Source: an uncultured Ignavibacteria bacterium (GTDB lineage Bacteria > Bacteroidota > Ignavibacteria > Tepidaquicellales > OLB5). From it: a stretch of 64,000 nucleotides of DNA. Numbering within the stretch: the stretch's first letter is position 1; each line of letters opens with the position of its first letter. Positions 44,477-52,207 of the stretch are shown here, piece after piece. A program made the translations under genes and the position numbers. The stretch is from contig CALMYL010000010.1 of assembly GCA_937873695.1 (NCBI GenBank), forward strand, positions 1-64,000. Reading direction: 5' to 3'. The notes under the pieces are model-generated. The model was not told the DNA's origin. It searched no databases and saw only the letters and a list, made by a program, of their open reading frames with translations.

Positions 44477-46303
44477 CTACTTCTTACCCTTGTTCTTCAA
44501 TACTTGTTCCTGCTTTACTATAACTGCTCCCTCTTCGCCTTCTTTCTTTCCCTTCTTCTGAACGAAATACTGCTCAATAATGGAAAGTAAGTTGAACATG
44601 AAGTAATACAGGTTCAATCCTGCCGGAAGCGTTGTGAACAGGAACGTTAACATGATTGGCATGATATAAACCATAGCCATCTGCTTGGGATCCTTCACGG
44701 TCATCTTCTGCTGAACGAACATTGTTGCGCCCATTAGCAATGCAAGACCTGATAAGTAATCAACTCCGAAGAGTGGTATTTTGAACGGTAACTGCAGAAT
44801 TACATCAGGTACTGCAAGGTCGTGAATCCACAGGCCAAAGTATGCCTGGCGAAGCTCAATGGTGCTGCTGAATACACCGAAGAGCGCATAGAGTATAGGA
44901 AGCTGCAGCAGCATTGGCAGGCATCCGCCTGCGGGATTTATCTTCTCTTCCTTATACATCTTCATCAGCATTTGCTGCTGTTTCTGCGGGTCATCTTTAT
45001 ACTTCTCTTTCAGCGCGTTCATCTTAGGCTGAAGCTCACCCATCTTCTTCATGGATTTCATCTGGTAGCGCGTGAACGGTGTAAGCACTACCTTCATCAC
45101 AATCGAGAAAATGATAATCACGATTCCCCAATTCGAAATGAACTTATGCAGGAATAAGAAGAACGGCAGTATAGCATACTGCGCTATTGGTCTTACAAGG
45201 AAATCCAGTGAGAACCGCATTGTTGACTGCAGGTTCATATCGTAACCCTTAAGAATCTCGTAATCAACCGGACCCAGGTAAACATTAAACTTATTCCTTT
45301 CAGACTTATCATTCTTAATAGCCATCTTAAGGGCTATTGAATAATTTTTTTCATGCCCGTTATTTGGCAGATCTGAATATGTTCCGGTGATATAACTGCC
45401 ATCAGCCTTCTTGCCATCGGGGATAAGGAACACTGTGAAGTACTTTATCCTTGAACTTACCCAGTTTGTCTGACCGTTCAGGTCTGACTTCAGCGGCTCA
45501 TCCTTTTTGGTAACATCAAGTACTTCAAGCTCATCACCCATTTCGGCGAATGCCTGCGCGTGACCACCCTCGCCATCACTGCGGTACTCGGTAAGCTTAA
45601 GCGAGTTCTCCCAGGCAAGCTGGTATTCATAATTGGAAATATACTTGCCTGAGTTTTCCAGACCAATTTCAACACCGAACATGTATGTATCGTTTTTGAA
45701 TGTAAAGGTCTTTGTAATTTTTGCGCCGTTTGTATCAACGGGCATTTCGAAAACTATCTTAAACTCTTCATTACCGGAAACAGTTTTCCTTTCCCATGCT
45801 TTGTAATTGGAATTAAAATAAAGGTCCTTCGTATTTATCAGTTTGCCCTCTGTAGAGTTGAACAGAACATTAAGCTCTCCCCCTTTATCAAGGTAAAGCA
45901 ACTGCACAGGGAAACCATCCCATGTTTTGAATCCCTTAACTTCATACTTTATCAGCGAGCCGCCTTTGGTAGAAAACTCAGCGTGATATTTATCGGTTTC
46001 AATAATGATTACTTTGTCTTCGCCCTTTTCAAACTTGCCAAACAATGCGCCGTATTTTTCGGAAACGGGTTGTGTTACTTTTGATGTATCGCCTGTGACA
46101 TTCTTCTTCACCGTATCCTGCAGCACCTGCTGCTGCTTTTTCTGCTGCTCATCCTGAACTTTCTTTAAGCTATCCTGGTTGACCTGCTGTTCTGTTTTCT
46201 GTTCATCTTTATTAACAGGCGGGGTGTTCTTATTCTGGAAATACAGCCAGCCTATCAGGATGACGCCTATTAAAACAAAACCAATTATCGAATTTCTATC
46301 CAT
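44477..46303 (-). CDS. yidC: Membrane protein insertase YidC
   Basis: This 608-residue insertase has an N-terminal membrane segment (IIGFVLIGVILIGWLYF), a long periplasmic beta-sandwich domain (about 60-330), and a C-terminal five-helix core with the hydrophilic groove residue in LTPFTRYQMKSMKKMGELQPK, plus GGCLPMLLQLPILYALFGVF and GLNLYYFMFNLLSIIEQYFV. It inserts membrane proteins alone or with Sec. It follows yidD by 7 bases and ends with a basic tail (KNKGKK). Confidence 0.9.
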   Translation of the reverse strand: MDRNSIIGFVLIGVILIGWLYFQNKNTPPVNKDEQKTEQQVNQDSLKKVQDEQQKKQQQVLQDTVKKNVTGDTSKVTQPVSEKYGALFGKFEKGEDKVIIIETDKYHAEFSTKGGSLIKYEVKGFKTWDGFPVQLLYLDKGGELNVLFNSTEGKLINTKDLYFNSNYKAWERKTVSGNEEFKIVFEMPVDTNGAKITKTFTFKNDTYMFGVEIGLENSGKYISNYEYQLAWENSLKLTEYRSDGEGGHAQAFAEMGDELEVLDVTKKDEPLKSDLNGQTNWVSSRIKYFTVFLIPDGKKADGSYITGTYSDLPNNGHEKNYSIALKMAIKNDKSERNKFNVYLGPVDYEILKGYDMNLQSTMRFSLDFLVRPIAQYAILPFFLFLHKFISNWGIVIIIFSIVMKVVLTPFTRYQMKSMKKMGELQPKMNALKEKYKDDPQKQQQMLMKMYKEEKINPAGGCLPMLLQLPILYALFGVFSSTIELRQAYFGLWIHDLAVPDVILQLPFKIPLFGVDYLSGLALLMGATMFVQQKMTVKDPKQMAMVYIMPIMLTFLFTTLPAGLNLYYFMFNLLSIIEQYFVQKKGKKEGEEGAVIVKQEQVLKNKGKK

Positions 46304-46310
46304 TGTTTAT

Positions 46311-46568
46311 TTAATTCACTTTTAATTTTTTTTCGGGAACAGGGTCATATCCTCCTGAGAAGAAGGGATTGCATTTAAGTATCCTTACCGAAGCAAGCCA
46401 GAATCCTTTGAAGAACCCGTGCTTTTCAAGCGCTTCCACGGCATAGGTTGAGCACGTTGGATAGTGCCTGCATGATGGCGGAAACAGCGGTGATATAAAA
46501 TACTTGTATAACTTTACAAGTAAGATCAGCAGGTATTTGGGGTTCAGATATTTCAGTGGATTATTGAT
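46311..46568 (-). CDS. yidD: Membrane protein insertion efficiency factor YidD, no canonical start codon
   Basis: The frame holds the full YidD core: [57 protein letters not shown]. It ends at 46311, 7 bases before yidC. In this frame there is no ATG, GTG or TTG between the upstream stop at 46581 and the core, only ATC at 46568 and CTG at 46556. I give ATC as a working start. A TTG at 46596 right after the rnpA stop lies in another frame, so a one-base indel could also explain this. Confidence 0.65.
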   Translation of the reverse strand: MNNPLKYLNPKYLLILLVKLYKYFISPLFPPSCRHYPTCSTYAVEALEKHGFFKGFWLASVRILKCNPFFSGGYDPVPEKKLKVN

Positions 46569-46597
46569 GTTATGTACCGGTTAAGACGTTTGACAAA

Positions 46598-46998
46598 TTA
46601 TTTTATTCTTTCAGAAATTTTCCCGAGAAGCTCTGGCATTCCCGATGAAATTTCAGCGAAGCTAAGTTCTGTGTGGCTTTTGTATGCTGAGTTTGAAAGA
46701 GTAAACAGAATTCTGAGGTAAAGCTCTTTATCCCGCGCGGCATTGAGTAATGTTAACTTATTGAGCCTGTATGATTCCTTTAACAGCCGCCTCAGGCGGT
46801 TACGCTCAGTGGATTTTTTAATTTTTTTTTTGATAACAAAAAACCGACTTTAACTGGAAAGCCGGTCTTTGGACCCGAAAAATCTAAAAATGCGTTAACG
46901 TATTTGGTTTCAAGTTTTGCTGATGCGGAAAGTATTTCTTCGAATACACCGAATCCCCTGATGATCTCCCCGCGTCCTAATGTAAATACCTTACTCAA
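46598..46998 (-). pseudogene. rnpA: Ribonuclease P protein component, frameshifted
   Basis: The N-terminal part from TTG 46998 ([38 protein letters not shown]) runs into a run of ten A (46822-46831 on the plus strand as T10) and then stops at 46792. In the next frame the rest of RnpA appears: [19 protein letters not shown], with the conserved RNR motif, ending at 46598. One more A would restore one frame of about 134 residues. Since rnpA is normally essential, this is more likely a sequencing or consensus error, or slippage on the poly(A), than real loss. It sits in the usual rpmH-rnpA-yidD-yidC order. Confidence 0.8.
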
Positions 46999-47055
46999 AG
47001 TTCAATGTTTTAAGTTAATTTTTGGATTAAACTTAAATTACCTTACAGGTTCAAG

Positions 47056-47214
47056 TTAGCGTGTAAACTTCTTTTCATCGCTGACTGTGAGCTTTTTTCT
47101 GCCTTTAGCTCTGCGGCTGGCTAAAACAGCTCTGCCGTTCTTGGTAGCCATTCTTTCCCTGAAACCGTGCTTGTTTTTCCTTTTTGTATTGCTTGGCTGA
47201 AACGTTCTTTTCAC
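47056..47214 (-). CDS. rpmH: Ribosomal protein L34
   Basis: This 52-residue L34 starts at GTG 47214. The sequence [20 protein letters not shown] is typical, followed by [20 protein letters not shown]. It is the start of the conserved block rpmH-rnpA-yidD-yidC. A ggag ribosome-binding site lies 6 bases before the GTG, at the end of a hairpin-rich leader (47220-47290). Confidence 0.95.
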   Translation of the reverse strand: MKRTFQPSNTKRKNKHGFRERMATKNGRAVLASRRAKGRKKLTVSDEKKFTR

Positions 47215-47219
47215 AACTA

Positions 47220-47290
47220 CTCCTGTTTACCCCTTTGGGGTTTACCCTGTGGGTTTATCCCTATGGGAGGCCGCGATAGCGGCGGCTTGT
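47220..47290 (-). promoter_or_regulatory. rpmH leader with tandem mini-hairpins
   Basis: Reading the plus strand, cccctttgggg (47230-47240), ccctgtggg (47245-47253) and ccctatggg (47259-47267) occur about 14-15 bases apart, joined by ttta or ttaa-type links. gccgcgatagcggc (47270-47283) follows. In the minus-strand transcript they are stems right before the rpmH ribosome-binding site. Confidence 0.75.
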
Positions 47291-47457
47291 TTATAAAAAT
47301 TTACTTTTAATAAAACGCTAAAATAATGAAAAATTTCAACACTTTCAAGGCTTGAAAAGCAGGATAAATAAAAGCTTTAACCACGAATTTCACGAATTTT
47401 TTAAATATTGTGATTCCGTAGAATCTGGTTACCTATCAAATAGTGTTTTTTGTGTAG

Positions 47458-47477
47458 CCCCGCCCTTCAGGGCGGGG
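47458..47477. repeat. Palindrome of the tagccccg...cgggg family
   Basis: Perfect 20-bp palindrome preceded by tgtgtag. Related copies lie at 21039, 48309 and 57419. Confidence 0.85.
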
Positions 47478-47538
47478 ATCAGAGAAAAAAAATGAATGGG
47501 CTTTAGCCCTGATTGGATTAACCTATAGTGGTAACATA

Positions 47539-47564
47539 GATTTCGCCACTGTCAGAGCCAGTCC
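47539..47564. repeat. Direct repeat, first copy
   Basis: The 26 bases gatttcgccactgtcagagc and six more recur at 48410-48435 without change. A looser relative (gtcggagccagacc) lies at 56122. Confidence 0.8.
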
Positions 47565-47725
47565 TTCGGCACTTCGTGGCTTCCAGCCCTCTCCTTTGGG
47601 CCGAAGGCCTTGTTTCTAAGGGAGGGCAGCCACGCCAAATGCGTGGCGGGAGGGGTCGATTTGAAAGTCATTCCCCTCACTCCCAGTACTTCGATCTCTC
47701 CCTTCGGGGCCCTCCCCCTCCCTCA

Positions 47726-47966
47726 TTCTCATTATGATTCTCACGATGAATACGATTTTTTATTTTGCGGGGGATTCATCTTGCGAATGTCCGTTACGCG
47801 CTATAATCGCAATATTCTCACGATGAATCCATTCTCAATATGAATAATTGATGGTGAGAATACGCTTGCTCCGTGAGAATCATGATGAGAAAACCCCCAA
47901 AACAACCCGTAAACAGCACCTCCAAAATTCTCATGATGATTATTCATGTTGAGAAAACTGATCACC
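47726..47966. repeat. Cluster of ATTCTCA and TGAGAAT motifs
   Basis: ATTCTCA occurs at 47726, 47738, 47814, 47831 and 47937, and TGAGAAT or TGAGAAA at 47855, 47874, 47886 and 47960. Three are followed by cgatgaat or atatgaat. The high density in 240 bases is far above what I see elsewhere in the window. Confidence 0.75.
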
Positions 47967-48308
47967 CTGTGAAAAACAACAAAGAAAAGGAAAATTAATT
48001 TTAATGCGGTTATTATGGACATATAAAATAAAGGATAAATTTGAAATAAATATGCCTTCTGCATACTACTTGTAATATAATATATGCTAATGGCATTGTC
48101 AAGTCAATCAGTAAGTCACATTCTGCGAAGCAGTGCCTGCAAGCCAAAGAGCTGCTTAAAACAGGGGAAAAAATCAAAACCTTCCTTCGCTTGCGCTCAG
48201 TAAGGCGTGGCAAAAGACTACCAACTTACAAAAAACGCAAGTCGTAGCCAAGGCTCTAAGGCTCAAAGGTGCACAAAGAATCAAGAAAATATTACCATTT
48301 TTGAGTAG

Positions 48309-48328
48309 CCCCGCCCTTTAGGGCGGGG
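48309..48328. repeat. Palindrome of the tagccccg...cgggg family
   Basis: A 20-bp palindrome preceded by gagtag and followed by ggttag, in the same form as at 47458. Confidence 0.85.
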
Positions 48329-48409
48329 GTTAGAATAACCCATGAATGAAAAGCCCTGAAAGGGCGGAATATTCCGTTACAGATCAAAGTTTATAAAATA
48401 ACTAATTTT

Positions 48410-48435
48410 GATTTCGCCACTGTCAGAGCCAGTCC
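48410..48435. repeat. Direct repeat, second copy
   Basis: Identical to 47539-47564, 871 bases away. Confidence 0.8.
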
Positions 48436-48593
48436 ATAGGCTTCCAGAGCTTGTTTTTATCTTGCTTTCATAATTCGATGGGCTTTGCCCATCGCTGATG
48501 TATTGCGCCCTTTCAGGGCTCTCCCCCAAAAAAAATATCACCGGATGATACCCATGTAACCCCTTTTACGGCTATTTTGGTATAAAAGGAGAA

Positions 48594-48921
48594 ATGAAAA
48601 TGAAATATTTATTTATCTTACTAATATCGGCGGGCTCGGTTTATGGGCAGGAACCGGTTTACTTCAGGGTTTACGCTGAAGTAAAAAAATGATCCGGTGT
48701 TTACACGGATACTGAATGAAACCAACCTGGAAGATGTATTCCCTGAAAAATTTCAGTTGGTGGTAAATACCGCTGATAAAGAACCGTTTGTGGTTATTGG
48801 CAGGTATGACTCACCCGACGCGGAGCTGGACCCAAACGCATACAGGTATGACTGGCTCTTTTTCAGTCCGGCTGCCCGCGGAATGATATTGAAGTGCAGG
48901 AATAAAATAAATTTACATTAG
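48594..48921 (+). pseudogene. Small secreted protein gene split by a frameshift
   Basis: From ATG 48594, after an aaaggag site, a 32-residue frame has a signal peptide (LFILLISAGSVYGQ) and stops at a TGA after a run of seven A. In the next frame the reading continues as DPVFTRILNETNLEDVFPEK to the stop at 48919-48921, so together they make about 108 residues. The second part could also start at GTG 48697. No family is recognised. Sequencing error, true decay and slippage all fit. Confidence 0.6.
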
Positions 48922-49056
48922 AATGCAGCAATTTTGTGGTGGGGGTGGGTTTAGAATCCGTAGGTTGAAATGAACAAGTTTGAAGGCTATAAAATCTTTC
49001 TTAATATCACATTAACTGCCTAATACTAACGACTACACTAATTTCATGAATTTAAC

Positions 49057-49064
49057 TATATTTG
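49057..49064 (+). promoter_or_regulatory. -7 promoter box TATATTTG
   Basis: TATATTTG ends 4 bases before the ATG at 49069. A good -33 box is not seen. The mRNA would be nearly leaderless. Confidence 0.35.
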
Positions 49065-49068
49065 TAAT

Positions 49069-49275
49069 ATGCAAATAGATAAAATGAAAGTAATTCTAGG
49101 TCTCGAGAAAGAAATAGAACAATTTAATGAAAAAATTGAGGAAGTAAAAAATATGCCGAAAGATATGGTTTACGTTAGTAGTGAACCAAACGAAACAGCA
49201 GAGGATTATATTAAAATTTTAGAGAATAGTATAAAGTTAAGAGAAATGGCAATCCATGCATTGAAAAAACTGTAA
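49069..49275 (+). CDS. 68-residue coiled-coil-like protein, unknown function
   Basis: A short protein rich in Glu, Lys, Leu and Ile with heptad-like spacing (LEKEIEQFNEKIEEVKNM, then ILENSIKLREMAIHALKKL), probably two helices joined by a loop. No family is recognised. It has a TAnnTTTG box just upstream and converges with the SIR2 gene. It may be a small partner or antitoxin of a neighbour, but nothing in the sequence shows that. Confidence 0.5.
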   Translation: MQIDKMKVILGLEKEIEQFNEKIEEVKNMPKDMVYVSSEPNETAEDYIKILENSIKLREMAIHALKKL

Positions 49276-49285
49276 TTTGTAAGGT

Positions 49286-50200
49286 TTATTTTCTCTTTCC
49301 ACCCGGCTCATACCCCCTATATCTTAACTCATTTATTGCCAAACGAAGAATCTGTTCAATATAATCATAACTGCCTTTTGGAAACCAAATAGGTGTTATC
49401 CCAAAACTAAGAAGATAAGCATTTCGTTTTGATAATTCTTCTTCAGTATCTGGAGCCGATTCCAAAGAAAAGTGCGGTGGTCTATCAACATCACCAATTT
49501 CCTTTTTTATAGCCTGAAATACCTGCATTGTTCTATCATGATTTAAACTGCAACCTATAAACAATAAATTACTGGTGCGGTAATGAAATGAAAGTAATTT
49601 TGGAATAGGCTTTGTTAAATCTAAAGTACCTTTACCATAAGCATCATCATATTGGTTTTTACCCAAAATACACTGTGCCGGAATTCTAATATCTCCATGC
49701 AGTTTTACTACTGTTGTTTTATTTTGATCAGGCAAATCAGAAATATTTGCAATATCGATTAATTGAATATTGTTTTCAACACCTGTATCATAAGCTTGTT
49801 CAATTAAATGATCATAATTAGTTGTAATAATTGTATCTGTAAATAATTCAGCTAGTCTTAAAATTGTCTCAGTGAGTTTTCCCGTTTTAGAAAATACATC
49901 CTTAATTTCCTGAATAAATGCATCCCGATAGCCCTTCTTTTCTATTTCTTCAATTACTTCTTCATACTGGCCACTATTCAGCAATGAATCAATATGTGTT
50001 GCGCCTAGCCCTGAAGTCCTGCCTTGTTGTTTCAAATGTTCTTTCCATGTGGGAAAACCTCCTTCAACAGATATACCGGCACCTACAAAGGGCACAACAT
50101 TTCTTTCAATTATACATTTTTCAAGTTGTTCAAATCTTTCTTCGTTACGCTGAAACCAATGGTCATCTGTAAAATGTTCTTTGATATAATCGGCACACAA
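49286..50200 (-). CDS. SIR2-family NAD-hydrolase-type domain protein
   Basis: This 304-residue frame, from TTG 50200, holds a SIR2-type domain: NVVPFVGAGIS (GAGIS at 40-44), TTNYDH (127-132), VVKLHGD with the likely catalytic H168, and FIGCSLNHD. Such SIR2 domains in defence systems destroy NAD. The frame stays open upstream from 50200 to 50305, reading GIDDLTQPCKALYASDLEAY, then meets a TAG (50306-50308) and continues in the same frame to an ATG at 50470 that overlaps the hsdS end. The start at 50200 may thus be a secondary one. It follows hsdS in the same direction. Confidence 0.7.
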   Translation of the reverse strand: MCADYIKEHFTDDHWFQRNEERFEQLEKCIIERNVVPFVGAGISVEGGFPTWKEHLKQQGRTSGLGATHIDSLLNSGQYEEVIEEIEKKGYRDAFIQEIKDVFSKTGKLTETILRLAELFTDTIITTNYDHLIEQAYDTGVENNIQLIDIANISDLPDQNKTTVVKLHGDIRIPAQCILGKNQYDDAYGKGTLDLTKPIPKLLSFHYRTSNLLFIGCSLNHDRTMQVFQAIKKEIGDVDRPPHFSLESAPDTEEELSKRNAYLLSFGITPIWFPKGSYDYIEQILRLAINELRYRGYEPGGKRK

Positions 50201-50305
50201 AACCTGACATTTTCTTTCTTTACGGAAAACTTCAAATTCCTGATTATAAGCTTCCAGGTCGCTGGCATAAAGTGCTTTACATGGTTGTGTTAAATCATCA
50301 ATTCC

Positions 50306-50470
50306 CTATTTCTTTCTTACATCAGTTCCTACTTCACCATCTATCCATTCATTAAAATCAGCATAATTCTCAAATAGGTGATGTTGGTCTTCATTACACC
50401 AGATTTTCTTTACTGGTTTGACCATAGTTTCTACAACAGCATCTTTATATATGGAATCTAGAACACGCAT
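50306..50470 (-). pseudogene. N-terminal part of the SIR2 gene before an amber stop
   Basis: ATG 50470 overlaps the hsdS stop by 13 bases (atgcgtgttctag). Its 54 codons (RVLDSIYKDAVVETMVKP..., ENYADFNEWIDGEVGTDVRK) end at TAG 50306-50308. The next codons are in the same frame as the SIR2 domain. It could be a broken gene, a readthrough site, or a separate small protein. Confidence 0.6.
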
Positions 50471-52206
50471 TGAACAGCTTGTTTAACTATAGTTTTAGAA
50501 AGTAAGACTTTAAAATCTTGTGATGTTTGAAGCTTTTCTTTTAAAGAATCACACAATGTAAAGAGTTCTTCTACTCTTGCAACAATACGGTTTTGTTCAG
50601 CAATAGGTGGAAGTGGAATGATGAATGTTTTTACATCAGTTGCCGATAAATTAGGTTGGGCTGTACCATTGTCATGTTTTCGGACCAAATCATTTCCTAA
50701 AGGACTTAAAAAGTAATTTAATAAGAAGTTATAGCTGATTCCAGAGAATGGCCTAACAATACAAAGAGATGAAGCAATTGCACCTTTATCTATTCTATCA
50801 ACTATAGCACATTTACCAAGAGAACCTCGAAGGCAATATAGAATATCATTTGCTTCAATTTGTCCACTTCGTAATAGGGAATATCTATCTTCTGTTATGT
50901 AGTTTAGCGAATCGTATTTGAGAAATCTTTCTCCTAGATTCGCGGCAGTTATAAATGGAATTCCAGACTCAACATAATGTTCTTTTGACGGATAGTTTTT
51001 ACCTCGGTCACCATTTATTAATATCGAGATATCTGCTATTCTACACCAGCTCCAACTTGTAGGTATAGAAAATGGTATTTCCTTAGATTCTATTGGAGGG
51101 AGTTTTTTTTCATCCTTTATTATACCTTTATCATTCAGATGTAGTTTCTCAATATTGATTTTTTTCAACAATTCACCTGCCGGTTCATCGTTCGGCTCTT
51201 GTTTAACTAACTTTCCCATCACTGCCAGTTGAAGTATAGTTTGTTTGAGTTGTTCAATACTGTCTTCTGTGCAAAACAAAACATCAAAATGTGTTGACAT
51301 GCGCACCCATGCAGATTGTAATTCATTGGCATCTGCAGCTTGAGTTAAAGTTTCAAGTAAAGTTTTAACTAATACTTGATGAGTTTTTAAGTTAGAGAAT
51401 TGTTCCTTTTCGAGTTTATCGCACAAATTCATAAGCTCATCAACTTTGGCTACTATGCGTGACTGCTCTTCAATTGGTGGTAAAGGAACCGCAATGCATT
51501 CCCATTTGGATCTGTTAATTATTGGAGTCGCTGAACCTGTTGACTTTTCTAATATTAAATTTTGAAATAGATTTGAATTCAAAGCTAAATATAAATAGGT
51601 TGACTTTACTAGCAAAGGCCTAATAGAGTTTAGTTGTTGATTAAATGTAATTTTAGATTTTACGATTGCACATTTACCGATTGAACCACCAATACAAACC
51701 ATTACAATATCACCATTTTCAGCCGACGAACTAAATTTACTGCTTAGTTCTGTTAAAAACTTATCTGTCTCCTGAATACTACCATTCTTATTTATCTGGC
51801 CAGGGCCAATAAACGGTATTTCTCCTCCATCGAAATACTCCAGAATAGTTGTTTTAGGTGTTGAACCTGTCTGCGTAGTACCTAAACTCACAAGCCTTGA
51901 CCATGTCCATCCATTTGGTAATTGAAATGGTTTTTCATTTGAAGCAATTATTGATTCTGTAACTTGTTTTCCACTCGGAATCAATTTATTTTTTTCTTTG
52001 GTAATTCTCTCTAATAATTTAGTTGCTGGCTCATCTTTTGAATCCTGTGTTGTCAATTTGCCTTGTATAGCTAAGTCTAGTATTAGTTTGCGTAAGCTTG
52101 CAATGCCTTCTAAACTTATATTTTCAATATTATCAACCCGACCTTTAGCTTTTAAGCCTAAAGCATGTACCCAAACATCAAAACCACTTATAATCGGATT
52201 ACTCAT
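50458..52206 (-). CDS. hsdS: Type I restriction specificity subunit
   Basis: This 582-residue HsdS has two target-recognition domains, each ending in the coiled-coil spacer typical of HsdS (IAVPLPPIEEQSRIVAKVDELMNLCDKLE and FIIPLPPIAEQNRIVARVEELFTLCDSL). It chooses the DNA sequence for the HsdM2S methylase and HsdR2M2S nuclease. Its final bases overlap the start of the SIR2 gene. It follows hsdM with a 1-base gap. Confidence 0.9.
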   Translation of the reverse strand: MSNPIISGFDVWVHALGLKAKGRVDNIENISLEGIASLRKLILDLAIQGKLTTQDSKDEPATKLLERITKEKNKLIPSGKQVTESIIASNEKPFQLPNGWTWSRLVSLGTTQTGSTPKTTILEYFDGGEIPFIGPGQINKNGSIQETDKFLTELSSKFSSSAENGDIVMVCIGGSIGKCAIVKSKITFNQQLNSIRPLLVKSTYLYLALNSNLFQNLILEKSTGSATPIINRSKWECIAVPLPPIEEQSRIVAKVDELMNLCDKLEKEQFSNLKTHQVLVKTLLETLTQAADANELQSAWVRMSTHFDVLFCTEDSIEQLKQTILQLAVMGKLVKQEPNDEPAGELLKKINIEKLHLNDKGIIKDEKKLPPIESKEIPFSIPTSWSWCRIADISILINGDRGKNYPSKEHYVESGIPFITAANLGERFLKYDSLNYITEDRYSLLRSGQIEANDILYCLRGSLGKCAIVDRIDKGAIASSLCIVRPFSGISYNFLLNYFLSPLGNDLVRKHDNGTAQPNLSATDVKTFIIPLPPIAEQNRIVARVEELFTLCDSLKEKLQTSQDFKVLLSKTIVKQAVQCVF

Positions 52207-52207
52207 C

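Larger units (their letters stand above)
47291..48593. other. Long repeat-rich region without a convincing gene
   Basis: About 1.3 kb next to rpmH has no convincing gene. It holds the palindromes ccccgcccttcagggcgggg (47458-47477) and ccccgccctttagggcgggg (48309-48328), a direct repeat (gatttcgccactgtcagagc..., 47539-47564 and 48410-48435), an ATTCTCA/TGAGAAT cluster (47726-47966), and several other short palindromes. A standard DnaA box (TTATNCACA) was not found, so I do not call an origin. Confidence 0.7.

Noticed and set aside
47610-47843. A 77-codon frame
   Set aside because: It starts in repeat DNA and translates low-complexity repeat with no family features.
47291-48593. A replication origin next to rpmH
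   Set aside because: Gene order is suggestive, but I found no TTATNCACA boxes and no dnaA in the window, so I only report the motif cluster.
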